From Lachnospiraceae bacterium (lineage in GTDB: Bacteria; Bacillota; Clostridia; Lachnospirales; Lachnospiraceae): a stretch of DNA of 40,165 bases. The stretch spans positions 1 through 40,165 of the forward strand of contig JAAVAC010000026.1 in assembly GCA_014804265.1 (NCBI GenBank). The letters are read 5' to 3'. The notes under the pieces were generated by a model. That model was given only the letters and a program-made list of their open reading frames with translations, was not told the origin of the DNA and did no database searches. This document shows positions 32,113-40,165 of the stretch, piece after piece (within the stretch, counting starts at the first letter, position 1; each line of letters begins with the position of its first letter). A program made the translations under genes and the position numbers.

Positions 32113-34278
32113 ATGGCTGAAGAATTTAACACAGACGGCATGCTGGATATGTATTTGTTTGAGAATGAACAATTGCTTGAACAGCTTCAGGAAAGAGTTC
32201 TGGAACAAAAAGATGCAGAGTGTTTTGATGAAGACAGCATAAATGAAATATTCAGGACCATGCATACCATTAAAGGCTCTTCGGGTATCATGATGTTTGA
32301 CAATATCACGGCTGTTTCCCATAAACTGGAAGACGTCTTTTACTACTTAAGAGAATCTCAACCTGATCATGTACCGCATTTAGAGCTGGTGGAACACGTG
32401 TTGGAAGTAGAGGATTTTATTTCAAATGAATTGGAAAAAATCCGCAACGGCGATCCGGCAGATGGAGACTCAAGCGAAATAATCGCAGGTCTTGACAAGT
32501 TCTTGGAAATGATTAAGAACGGAGGAGCAAAAGAAGGAGGGAAAGAGCCTCCTGAAAATGTACATGAGGAGCCTAAGCAGTTTTATATAGCTCCGGTTGC
32601 TACAAGCGCCAGTCGGTTTTATAAAATTTATCTTACATTTTATCCAGAGACGGAGATGGCAAACGTACATGCATATAAGACGGTATATGCTCTAAAGGAA
32701 ATAGCAGAGGATCTGCTGTATTCTCCAGAAGATATCATTTCAGACGAATCAAGTGCACAAAAGATTGTAGAAGACGGTTTCAGGATTCTGCTGCAGGCAC
32801 AATGCAATGAGGAAGATATACGTCAGGCAATCGGTATCGGTTATGATATTGAAAAGGTAGATGTCTTTGAGTGCAAGGCAGAGGAATTTCTTCAGGGATT
32901 TGATTTTGGGGATCAGGATGAACCAAAAGTAGAAATTGACTTAGAATCCAGTGTGGAAGAAATCGAAAGCAAGGCAGAAGGCAAGCAGGAGGCTGCTGAG
33001 GAAGAAACAAAGAAGTCTGAAAAACCTAAGATAGCACCGGGTGATTTTGTTATCAAGTCCAAAGAACCGGGAAAAGCCAAGAAACTGGCAAAGGATAGAA
33101 ATAAAGTGGAAAAGGCTTCCTTTATCAGCGTCAATGTAAAGAAAATGGATCAATTGATGGATTTGATTGGGGAGCTGGTTATTTCAGAGTCGGTAGTGCT
33201 GCAGAATCCGGATTTGAAGGTGCCTGGATTGAATCTTGACCGATTTAATAAGGCAGCGGCTCAGTTGTCCAAGATTTCTACCGATCTGCAGGACGTTATC
33301 ATGTCCATGAGAATGGTTTCCCTGTCAAATACATTCCAGAAGATGAACCGTATCGTATTTGATGTATCAAGGAAACTGGGAAAAGATATCGAGTTTGAGA
33401 TGGTAGGCGAGCAGACAGAGGTGGATAAAAATATTATCGAGAAGATTTCTGATCCGCTGATGCATATCGTAAGAAACTCCGTTGACCACGGAATTGAAGA
33501 AAAAGAGGAACGTTTAGAAAGTGGCAAGTCAGTAAAAGGTAAAGTTATTTTATCCGCCAAAACAGAGGCTGGAAAAGTATGGATCAGTGTTACTGATGAC
33601 GGAAAAGGCCTTGACCGGGAAAAGATACTTGCCAAGGCAAGGAAACAGGGGCTGCTGGATGATAGTAAGCCGGATGAGGCATATACGGATAAGGAAGTGT
33701 ATCAGTTTATAACGCTGCCGGGCTTTTCTACCAATGAGCAGGTTACCGAATATTCGGGCCGTGGGGTAGGCATGGATGTAGTGGTCCAGAACATTCAGTC
33801 AATTGGCGGTACGCTGGATATTGAAAGTACAGCTGGAATGGGCAGCACCATGAGCCTGAAGATTCCTCTGACACTTGCTATCATTGACGGTATTGTTTTG
33901 GAAACAGGAAAATCTTCCTTTGTATTAGAGACTGGTGTCATTAAGGAATTTGTCCGTGTGAAAGAGGACATGATGATATACGAACCAAACGGGGATGAAT
34001 ATATCATGATACGAGGCGAGTGTTATCCAGTTCTGCGGCTGGGAAGATGGTATGGCTTAAAGGAATACTGCGAATCTGTTGAAGAAGGAGTCATGTTGAT
34101 TCTGGAAGTAGAGAATCAGAAGGTTTGTCTGTTAGTGGACAGATTGATTGGCGAACAGGAGATCGTTGTGAAGCCGATTCCTTCTTACATCAAGAAGGTG
34201 AAAGGTTTGTCTGGCTGTACGCAGCTTGGTGACGGAAGTATTGCATTAATTCTGGATGCTGTCGGATTAATGGAATAA
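32113..34278 (+). CDS. cheA: chemotaxis histidine kinase CheA
   Basis: A 721-residue cytoplasmic kinase: P1 HPt domain (His51 in MHTIKGSSG), a P2-like receiver-docking region (about 165-270), a charged linker (about 275-345), P3 dimerisation helices (about 345-410), P4 ATPase with RNSVDHGIE, VTDDGKGLD and GRGVGMDVV, and a C-terminal CheW-like P5 domain (about 590-715). All catalytic parts are present. It phosphorylates CheB and the CheY-like protein. The start at 32113 follows AGGAGAAGG; a TTG nine codons earlier is in frame but without a ribosome site. Confidence 0.96.
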   Translation: MAEEFNTDGMLDMYLFENEQLLEQLQERVLEQKDAECFDEDSINEIFRTMHTIKGSSGIMMFDNITAVSHKLEDVFYYLRESQPDHVPHLELVEHVLEVEDFISNELEKIRNGDPADGDSSEIIAGLDKFLEMIKNGGAKEGGKEPPENVHEEPKQFYIAPVATSASRFYKIYLTFYPETEMANVHAYKTVYALKEIAEDLLYSPEDIISDESSAQKIVEDGFRILLQAQCNEEDIRQAIGIGYDIEKVDVFECKAEEFLQGFDFGDQDEPKVEIDLESSVEEIESKAEGKQEAAEEETKKSEKPKIAPGDFVIKSKEPGKAKKLAKDRNKVEKASFISVNVKKMDQLMDLIGELVISESVVLQNPDLKVPGLNLDRFNKAAAQLSKISTDLQDVIMSMRMVSLSNTFQKMNRIVFDVSRKLGKDIEFEMVGEQTEVDKNIIEKISDPLMHIVRNSVDHGIEEKEERLESGKSVKGKVILSAKTEAGKVWISVTDDGKGLDREKILAKARKQGLLDDSKPDEAYTDKEVYQFITLPGFSTNEQVTEYSGRGVGMDVVVQNIQSIGGTLDIESTAGMGSTMSLKIPLTLAIIDGIVLETGKSSFVLETGVIKEFVRVKEDMMIYEPNGDEYIMIRGECYPVLRLGRWYGLKEYCESVEEGVMLILEVENQKVCLLVDRLIGEQEIVVKPIPSYIKKVKGLSGCTQLGDGSIALILDAVGLME

Positions 34279-34303
34279 AAATATAGAAAGGAACGGTAAT
34301 TAT

Positions 34304-34852
34304 ATGGATGAAACAAGCGAATTGAAGAGAGTGGCAGCAGACTCCGGTTCGGATGATGAGAACAATGAAAAGGGCAAGTACATGACCTTTAAATCCGGAA
34401 ATGAGTATTTTGGATTAGCAATTCAATATGTGAATGAAATTATCCAGATGCAGGAAATCACAGCAATTCCCGAAACGGAGGATTATATCAAAGGTCTTAT
34501 CAATCTGAGGGGAAAGGTTGTTCCTGTCATTGATGTGAGGCTGCGGTTTAAGCAGGAACCGTTGGAATATAATGATAGAACCTGTATCATTGTAATCCAT
34601 GTAAAAACGGCAGTAGTAGGATTGATCGTAGAGAAAATTGCAGAGGTGGTTGAGATTAATGAAGACAATATACTGCCACCACCTAAAATCGGTCATGTGG
34701 ATAAGGCTCAGAATAAATATGTGTACGGTATTGGCAAGGTAGGAAATGCCGTTAAGTTACTGCTTGACCCTGATAAATTATTAAATGATGAGGATTTATC
34801 AATTGTAGAGCAGGCAAATGATATGAATATAGATGAAGAAGGAGAGGTATAA
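34304..34852 (+). CDS. cheW: chemotaxis coupling protein CheW
   Basis: A 182-residue adaptor that links receptors to CheA. The core CheW fold (about 25-165) includes the [13 protein letters not shown] pattern, [17 protein letters not shown] and a family-typical hydrophobic end ([14 protein letters not shown]). An acidic N-terminal extension of about 25 residues and an acidic C-terminal tail are present. It starts 25 bases after cheA; the receptor gene starts 4 bases after its stop. Confidence 0.95.
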   Translation: MDETSELKRVAADSGSDDENNEKGKYMTFKSGNEYFGLAIQYVNEIIQMQEITAIPETEDYIKGLINLRGKVVPVIDVRLRFKQEPLEYNDRTCIIVIHVKTAVVGLIVEKIAEVVEINEDNILPPPKIGHVDKAQNKYVYGIGKVGNAVKLLLDPDKLLNDEDLSIVEQANDMNIDEEGEV

Positions 34853-34856
34853 GAAT

Positions 34857-36317
34857 ATGAATAACATGAAGATAAAAACAAAGATGATTATAGGTTTTGC
34901 GATTCCTGTCATACTTTTAATTATTAACGTAGTGTTGGCAACGTCCACGATCAATAATATCAGAAGTCAGGTAGACGGCATAGCGAAACAGCAGATTGAA
35001 GTGATTAAGACTACCATGGAACAGGTTGGTGCAGATGAGCAGAAAGCACAAATTATAATTAATGCCGTAACAGAGGAACAGGCCGATGAAATGGCAAAGA
35101 TTGCAAGCTTTGCAAAAAACTCTGAACTGTTCAATATCTGCATGTTGGTGGTAGCAGTAGTCTTTATCCTCATCATGTCCACAAGCCTGATCAAGCTTAT
35201 CAGCAAATCTGTTGACCAGCTGGTGCGGGTAGCAAGGGAGATTGCAGCAGGGCATGTGGATATTGAGATGGTAAAATACCATAATGACGAGTTTGGGGAA
35301 TTGGTTGATGAATATATGAAAGTAATCAACAATGTGAAACATCAGGCAAGCATTGCTGAAGAGGTAGCAAGTGGTAACCTTACCGTTCATGTTGACGTGA
35401 AGTCAAGTGATGATGTACTGACCAGTGCATTAAAGAAACTGGTAGATGACAATCTGAATGCATTATCCAATATCAGTGATGCAGGTTCTCAGGTTACAGT
35501 AAGCTCTTCACAGGTAGCAAGTGCAAGCCAGGCATTGGCTCAGGGCTCTACAGAGCAGGCAAGTGCAATTGAAGAGATTACAGCTTCTATTGATGAGATT
35601 GCAGAGAAGACAAAAGAGAATGCAGAAGAAGCAAATTCTGCAGCAGGACTGGTAGCCCGTGCAATTTCAGATGTACAAAGAGGTAATGCACAGATGAAGG
35701 ATATGATGATTGCTATGCAGGATATCAACAAATCATCTGAGAGCATTTCCAAAATTATTAAGACCATTGACGATATTGCATTCCAGACAAATATCCTTGC
35801 ATTAAATGCAGCAGTAGAAGCTGCAAGAGCAGGCGAGGCAGGAAAAGGATTTGCAGTTGTTGCAGAAGAAGTTAGAAGTCTGGCAGCTAAGAGTGCAGCA
35901 GCATCAGGTGAAACAGCTGAGCTCATTGAGGAATCTATCAACAGAGTCAATGCAGGTTCCAAGATTGCAGACGAAACAGCAAAAGCTATGGAAGAAATTT
36001 CCAAGGTTGTACAGGAAAGTGAAGCAATCATTAATGGCATTGCAGAATCCTCCAATTATCAGGCAACTGCAGTTGCACAGATTGAACAGGCAATTACACA
36101 GGTATCACAGGTAGTACAGACCAACTCTGCTACCAGTCAGGAATGTGCGGCTGCCAGCGAAGAACTGTCCAACCAGGCTTCCAGAATGAGAGAGATGCTT
36201 TCCATCTACAATCTGGGTTCAGGCAGTGGTTCTTCTTACAGAGGTTCCTCACAGGATTCTACAGCAAACATGAACGAGCAGGTAATTTCTCTCGGTGATG
36301 GTTTTGGAAAATACTAA
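34857..36317 (+). CDS. methyl-accepting chemotaxis protein with small sensor domain
   Basis: A 486-residue receptor: TM1 (about 10-29), an external sensor of only about 60 residues (30-91), TM2 (about 92-112), a HAMP region (about 113-170), and a long cytoplasmic signalling coiled coil. The tip is the conserved [20 protein letters not shown]. No cache or four-helix sensor is recognisable, so the ligand may be sensed indirectly or within the membrane. There is no terminal NWETF-like pentapeptide; it ends in a Ser-rich tail. GGAGAGG lies about 9 bases before ATG 34857. As the last gene of the che block it is probably its dedicated receptor. Confidence 0.93.
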   Translation: MNNMKIKTKMIIGFAIPVILLIINVVLATSTINNIRSQVDGIAKQQIEVIKTTMEQVGADEQKAQIIINAVTEEQADEMAKIASFAKNSELFNICMLVVAVVFILIMSTSLIKLISKSVDQLVRVAREIAAGHVDIEMVKYHNDEFGELVDEYMKVINNVKHQASIAEEVASGNLTVHVDVKSSDDVLTSALKKLVDDNLNALSNISDAGSQVTVSSSQVASASQALAQGSTEQASAIEEITASIDEIAEKTKENAEEANSAAGLVARAISDVQRGNAQMKDMMIAMQDINKSSESISKIIKTIDDIAFQTNILALNAAVEAARAGEAGKGFAVVAEEVRSLAAKSAAASGETAELIEESINRVNAGSKIADETAKAMEEISKVVQESEAIINGIAESSNYQATAVAQIEQAITQVSQVVQTNSATSQECAAASEELSNQASRMREMLSIYNLGSGSGSSYRGSSQDSTANMNEQVISLGDGFGKY

Positions 36318-36349
36318 TTGAAAAAAATAAAATTATAAAAGATGAATTT

Positions 36350-36386
36350 AGGAGCTGTGGCATCAGTTGATGCCAGGCTCCTTTTT
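36350..36386 (+). terminator. terminator of the chemosensory cluster
   Basis: AGGAGC..TGGCATCA pairs with TGATGCCA..GCTCCT, a long stem with one internal bulge, ending in TTTTT (36382-36386). Confidence 0.88.
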
Positions 36387-36469
36387 CGTTGCAGTTTAGC
36401 CTGCACTTACGCATCTGTCTATTTTCACATGGAAAATCATAGACTGATAATAAACGGAGTTTTTATGAT

Positions 36470-38230
36470 ATGGCAAACGGAAATCAAAGCGAGAAGGTGG
36501 AAAACCTTTTGAATCTAAGCCTTTCCGCAACAGAAGCAGAACTGGAAAAGTCCCCGATTCTGCGGGATGGAATCATAGAAAGGGAGGCAGAGCCGATCTG
36601 GGAAGTCATCGTAAAATACCACGGTGACATATCGGGATTAAATAGTGATCAGATTCAGGTAGAAGAGTTGATTGCGGGATATGGGATCATTACCCTGCCG
36701 GAGTCTTTTATTGAGCCTTTGGCTGCCATGGAAGAAATAGAATTTGTAGAAAAGCCCAAAAGTATTTACCCAAGTGATTATGAAGGAAATATTGCTTCCT
36801 GTATCACCCCTGTTACCGTAGGAGCGCTCAATCTGACCGGAAGAGGAGTACTGATTGGGGTAATCGACTCGGGCATTGACATCTATAACAGCAGTTTTCG
36901 CAATTCTGACGGGTCTACCAGAATCCTGTATTTATTTGACCAGTCCTTAGGGCGGGAATTTACTGCAGAGGAAATCAATCAGGCGCTGAATGCCCAAACC
37001 AGACAGGAAGGAAATGAGATTGTGCCAAGCAGGGACATTACGGGACATGGCACGGCGGTTGCTTCCATTGCGGCAGGAAAGGTCTATCCGGGTGTGGCGG
37101 GAAAAGCAGCGGATGAAAATGATATCTTGATTCAGGGAGTGGCTACGGAAAGCCAGCTTATTATCGTCAAGCTGAATACAAAAGGGCAAAACAGCTTTCC
37201 CATGACCACCAATCTGATGCGTGCATTTCATTATGTGGTCATGAAGGCAATGTCTCTAAAAAGACCTATTGCAATTAACTTAAGCTTCGGAAATACCTAT
37301 GGTTCTCATGACGGTACTTCTTTGGTGGAACGGTTTTTAGATAATGTTTCCGAAATAGGAAGGACGGTCATATGTGTGGGAAGTGGAAATGAAGGGGCTG
37401 CTTCCGGACATGTATCGGGCAGATTTCGGGGAAATACAGAAAATCAGGTGATTGAATTTTCCATAGGGGAATATGAAAGAAGCCTTAACCTGCAAATATG
37501 GAAAAATTATGTGGATGATTTTTCTATTGAGCTTACGGCTCCTTCTTTGGAGTCCATTATAATCAATCTGAATGAAACGGGCACACAGAGAAGAAGGCTT
37601 TCGGAAACGGAGCTGCTGCTTTTTATTGGCGTTCCAAAGCCATATGGGGTAAATCAGGAAATTTTTCTGGATTTCCTTCCCAGAGACAGCTATATTCCAA
37701 ACGGTATCTGGAGGCTTACCTTTCTTCCGAGAAAAATCGTGGTAGGAGAATACAAGCTGTATATGCCAAGCTCTACCGTAAGAGGCAGTGCAACCAGATT
37801 TCTTACCCCCAGCACTCTGCGCACCCTGACCATCCCTTCCACTGCGGGAAAGATCATTACGGTTGGGGCTTATGATGCCAGATACCGGGCTTATGCAGAT
37901 TTTTCCGGCAGGGGCTACGTGGAACAGGCAGCCGGACTGATTGGAAGCACAAAGCCGGATCTTGTTGCGCCGGGAGTGGGAATTTTGGCAGCCTCGCCAA
38001 ACGGGACGAATGCTGTTACGGGAACTTCTTTTGCGACGCCATTTGTGACGGGGGGAGCGGCGCTTTTGATGGAATGGGGGATTGTCCGGGGGAATGATCC
38101 GTATTTGTATGGGGAGAAGATGAAGGCAGTGCTTAGAAGGGGGGCTTCGCCGTTGTTTGAGAATATGAGTTATCCCAATGAGAGAGTGGGGTATGGGGCG
38201 CTTTGTGTGGAGGGGAGTCTGCCAATATAA
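36470..38230 (+). CDS. subtilisin-like serine protease (S8), no signal peptide
   Basis: A 586-residue S8 peptidase. An N-terminal propeptide-like region (about 1-105) precedes the catalytic domain with Asp133 in VIDSGID, His193 in GHGTAVAS and Ser520 in TGTSFATP; the triad is intact. About 180 residues are inserted between the His and Ser parts (about 320-460), as in clostridial Csp-type subtilases that act in spore germination. No signal peptide is present, so it is cytoplasmic or packaged by another route. A Csp role is inference; other intracellular S8 enzymes are possible. GGAG lies 12 bases before the ATG, and an out-of-frame ATG at 36465 lies between. Confidence 0.88.
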   Translation: MANGNQSEKVENLLNLSLSATEAELEKSPILRDGIIEREAEPIWEVIVKYHGDISGLNSDQIQVEELIAGYGIITLPESFIEPLAAMEEIEFVEKPKSIYPSDYEGNIASCITPVTVGALNLTGRGVLIGVIDSGIDIYNSSFRNSDGSTRILYLFDQSLGREFTAEEINQALNAQTRQEGNEIVPSRDITGHGTAVASIAAGKVYPGVAGKAADENDILIQGVATESQLIIVKLNTKGQNSFPMTTNLMRAFHYVVMKAMSLKRPIAINLSFGNTYGSHDGTSLVERFLDNVSEIGRTVICVGSGNEGAASGHVSGRFRGNTENQVIEFSIGEYERSLNLQIWKNYVDDFSIELTAPSLESIIINLNETGTQRRRLSETELLLFIGVPKPYGVNQEIFLDFLPRDSYIPNGIWRLTFLPRKIVVGEYKLYMPSSTVRGSATRFLTPSTLRTLTIPSTAGKIITVGAYDARYRAYADFSGRGYVEQAAGLIGSTKPDLVAPGVGILAASPNGTNAVTGTSFATPFVTGGAALLMEWGIVRGNDPYLYGEKMKAVLRRGASPLFENMSYPNERVGYGALCVEGSLPI

Positions 38231-38250
38231 ATAGAGAGGTTTCTTGGTGT

Positions 38251-38296
38251 AATACACACTTTATTCATCACATGTGTGTTGAATAAAGTGTGTATT
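38251..38296. repeat. 17-bp perfect inverted repeat after the S8 protease
   Basis: AATACACACTTTATTCA (38251-38267) and its exact reverse complement (38280-38296), with a 12-base loop that itself contains CACATGTG. It is AT-rich with no long T-run, so it may be a two-way terminator or a mobile-element remnant. Confidence 0.8.
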
Positions 38297-38336
38297 ATTT
38301 GTTAACATAAATAAGAATTAAAAGAAATAATTTTTA

Positions 38337-38366
38337 TTGTATTATAGAAATAACCTATGGTATAAT
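38337..38366 (+). promoter_or_regulatory. promoter for the 38460 gene
   Basis: TTGTAT at 38337-38342, 18 bases, TATAAT at 38361-38366, with TGG immediately before the -10 box (extended -10). Confidence 0.6.
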
Positions 38367-38459
38367 TATTCATCATAGAAAAAAGATGGTATGGGTCACA
38401 GCATAGCATTTTTATTCTCATGCCATCTCATCGAAAAGCATTGTAAAGGAGAGAGGATT

Positions 38460-38888
38460 ATGGCAAAACTCATCATAACGGTTGAAGGTGGAAAGATAAC
38501 CCAAACACTGAACTTTCTAGACCGGAACATCAAAGACAACAGATATGTTTATGCAAATGGCAACGAATCGGGGATTATGAGCAATCCGGAAGAAATATAT
38601 GAAGATATCCCGGAATGTGAGAGAATCAGGGAAAACTATGATGAGCTGATAGAAGCGGTGGATTTAGGGAAAAGCCAGATCACCAATGTGATGCGCCAGC
38701 TAAATGAATTGGAAAAAGTAATGGATCAGTACGTTATACCAAAGCCGGAAAGCGAAAGGGAACATGTGATTACGCTAAATAATGATGACTTGATGAAGCT
38801 TTCTAAAATCGGAGGAGAGGATTCCTTTACTTCAGACAAGCAGATTGAAGAGGCAATTAAAAAACTGATACATATGGGATTAAAGTAA
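38460..38888 (+). CDS. uncharacterised 142-residue protein
   Basis: A soluble, charged protein with no signal or membrane segment. It starts with a beta-type stretch (AKLIITVEGG), and its middle (about 55-90) is helical and acidic. The end (about 100-142) reads like two or three short helices, with HVITLNNDDLMKLSKIGG and EEAIKKLIHMGL. I do not recognise the family. The start at 38460 follows AAAGGAGAGAGG; the frame is open 23 codons upstream, but that part contains the promoter leader. It is monocistronic, ending at the terminator at 38906. Confidence 0.7.
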   Translation: MAKLIITVEGGKITQTLNFLDRNIKDNRYVYANGNESGIMSNPEEIYEDIPECERIRENYDELIEAVDLGKSQITNVMRQLNELEKVMDQYVIPKPESEREHVITLNNDDLMKLSKIGGEDSFTSDKQIEEAIKKLIHMGLK

Positions 38889-38905
38889 TGCTTTATGATA
38901 ATTTT

Positions 38906-38955
38906 AAATCAGGAAGGTGATTAATTTTAGATTGCCTTTCTGATTTCTTATTTTT
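38906..38955 (+). terminator. terminator after the 38460 gene
   Basis: AAATCAGGAAGG (38906-38917) pairs with CCTTTCTGATTT (38935-38946), 12 bp with one G-T pair, followed by a T-rich stretch. The remaining 170 bases to the next gene show nothing I can name. Confidence 0.65.
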
Positions 38956-39128
38956 ATTTGCTATCATCTTTTTAGAACTTCCAGAGTACGATAAAATCTT
39001 ATTTTTGAAAAAAGGTTCTTAAGTCAGGGATACGTGGATTGATTTTTGGGAAAATATGCCGATATCTTATATAAGTCCAAAGACAATTCAATAAGCTCAA
39101 TATTACATGAATCAAGGAGGATGACGGT

Positions 39129-39902
39129 ATGGGCATAATGGGAATCAGCAATTCAAATGTGGAAAGGTATACCTTTAAAAACCCAGACGGAACTGTGGCG
39201 GGTACCATGACGATTCGTAAACCAAGTGTGAAAAAGACAAAACGACTACAATATAAATTTAAGAAAATTTCAACCCAGCTCATGGCAGCAAAAACATCTA
39301 GCGGCGCCAGGCTGGTAATGGCAAAGGCCTACGGTGAGGCTGCAAATCTCCGCAGGAAGCTAAGATGTGGCGAGTATGATGACAGGGAAGTAAGCAGTGC
39401 GCTCATCCATGCAGAGCAAATGATAAGAATTGCCAAAAAGCGGGTAAAGCATCTGGAAGAGGAAGAAAGTGCCAAAAAGACAGGCGGTATCTGTCAGGCA
39501 GAGCTTGAGGAAACAGAGGAAAATAACAGCTTTGAGAGCATGGATATACAAGATAGTTTTGAACTTGACAGCAAGGAGATGAGAGCGCTTATGGAGGAAA
39601 TGGAAAGGGCGCTTAAGGAGCTGGAAGATGAAAGCGGGCTTGGGGAATTGACAATGACCGTAAAGGAAGATATGGATCCTGCTGATCTGGAGCTTTTAAA
39701 GAAAAAACATAGATCCAAAGAGCTTCGTGAAATTATGGAAGCTGATATGAAGTATTTAAAGTCTCTCTTTAGTAAATTGGAAAAAGAGAAGCAGGCAGCT
39801 TCAAGCGGCGTATCTTTGGAGCTTGCCGGAACGGAAATGCCGGTTCCTGTAATGGAAGCGCCTATAGCTGTGGAGGGCGGAAGTGTTGATGAATCAGTGT
39901 GA
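39129..39902 (+). CDS. uncharacterised coiled-coil protein
   Basis: A 257-residue soluble protein. The N-terminal 35 residues (SNVERYTFKNPDGTVAGTMTIRK) look like a short beta hairpin. A basic helical segment (about 38-110, rich in Lys/Arg) and an acidic coiled coil (about 115-225) follow, then a low-complexity Pro/Val/Glu tail. No enzyme motif or signal peptide is seen, and I do not recognise a named family. AGGAGG lies 8 bases before ATG 39129; a second ATG three codons on is possible. Its basic-then-acidic layout suggests a structural or scaffold protein, which is inference. Confidence 0.72.
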   Translation: MGIMGISNSNVERYTFKNPDGTVAGTMTIRKPSVKKTKRLQYKFKKISTQLMAAKTSSGARLVMAKAYGEAANLRRKLRCGEYDDREVSSALIHAEQMIRIAKKRVKHLEEEESAKKTGGICQAELEETEENNSFESMDIQDSFELDSKEMRALMEEMERALKELEDESGLGELTMTVKEDMDPADLELLKKKHRSKELREIMEADMKYLKSLFSKLEKEKQAASSGVSLELAGTEMPVPVMEAPIAVEGGSVDESV

Positions 39903-39983
39903 TAAGAAGGAGCTCATCCTTCTGTTGCTGTTTCAGTTCAGATAAAAATCCTTCCAAAACAGCAAAGGGCATTTCAATACCCA

Positions 39984-40132
39984 GTGGGAGCCGGGACAGC
40001 ATAGGGGAGCCTTATGGGCCTTGGTAAAGTCGCCGGCACTTACGCACCGTACTTTGGTGCGTTAGTACCGTTGCGTCTTTGCAGAGCGAAAGCGTGCCCC
40101 TAAGACTCCCCCTATGCTGTCCCGGCTCCCAC
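39984..40132 (+). repeat. structured intergenic repeat, copy 3 (149 bp)
   Basis: Same element and strand as copy 1. Perfect 24-bp arms at 39984-40007 and 40109-40132, with a different arm sequence from copy 1 (GGGACAGCATAGGGG) that is changed on both sides so that pairing is kept. The inner hairpin ACGCACC/GGTGCGT is at 40042-40062 and GCGAAAGC at 40086-40093. The upstream flank GCAAAGGGC..TTTC.ATAC (39962-39982) and the downstream ACGTCCTTCCATTC are shared with copy 2, so the unit is longer than the hairpin. Confidence 0.9.
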
Positions 40133-40165
40133 GTCCTTCCATTCAAATCCCCATTCAAATCCAGC

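Noticed and set aside
35540-36055. A long minus-strand ORF opposite the chemoreceptor
   Set aside because: It mirrors the repetitive Ala/Glu-rich coiled coil of the receptor and has no independent start signal.
39984-40132. CRISPR repeat or integron attC site as an explanation for the hairpin repeats
   Set aside because: The copies are thousands of bases apart and in both orientations, no spacers or integrase are present, and each copy is a complete folded unit.

Overview
The window looks like a chromosomal segment of a motile, low-to-moderate GC Firmicute, most likely a Lachnospiraceae (Clostridia). This rests on strong AGGAGG-type ribosome sites, a T-box leader in front of thrS, DUF1540, YjfB, SEC-C and C_GCAxxG_C_C family proteins, and a clostridial-style YbiT-like ABC-F protein. 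I cannot name the genus. I see no rRNA, tRNA, CRISPR array, prophage or transposase gene.

Layout. 1-2456: two HAD phosphatases, a small acidic protein, and small membrane ORFs. 2602-2749: first copy of a large structured repeat. 2853-6252: ABC-F ATPase, a PHP-domain phosphoesterase, and a Cof-type HAD protein missing its fourth motif. 6261-7611 (minus strand): a membrane diguanylate cyclase behind a YjfB motility protein. 7821-11554: SPFH/zinc-ribbon protein, LysR regulator, and a tandem pair of DUF3592-like membrane proteins. 11722-13651: purA and a HAD phosphatase. 13720-14747: a compact cassette of unknown genes with a consensus promoter and its own terminator. 15272-15451: second copy of the repeat, inverted. 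15825-19472: membrane pseudokinase, SEC-C protein, C_GCAxxG_C_C protein and a lipoprotein. 19496-21980: promoter, T-box, thrS and terminator. 22100-23528: DUF1540 and DUF2156 proteins. 23511-25200 (minus): AraC regulator and orphan LytTR response regulator. 25535-36386: a large signalling and chemosensory cluster. 36470-39902: cytoplasmic-type subtilase and two uncharacterised proteins. 39984-40132: third copy of the repeat.

How the genes work together. The 25626-36317 block contains a stand-alone HPt, a response regulator with an HD-GYP output, a soluble PAS histidine kinase, a second response regulator with a degraded HD site, then cheR, cheB, a CheY-like receiver, cheA, cheW and one methyl-accepting receptor. 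No cheC, cheD, cheX or cheZ lies inside it. With the GGDEF enzyme and YjfB elsewhere in the window, this suggests a sensory array coupled to cyclic-di-GMP-type output and motility; the coupling is inference.

The strongest candidate for something undescribed is the three-copy intergenic element at 2602-2749, 15272-15451 and 39984-40132. All copies fold into the same long-stem RNA-like structure with an inner hairpin and a GNRA tetraloop, and paired positions change together between copies. Second is the small cassette at 13720-14747, in which two adjacent ORFs read as one protein after a one-base frame change.
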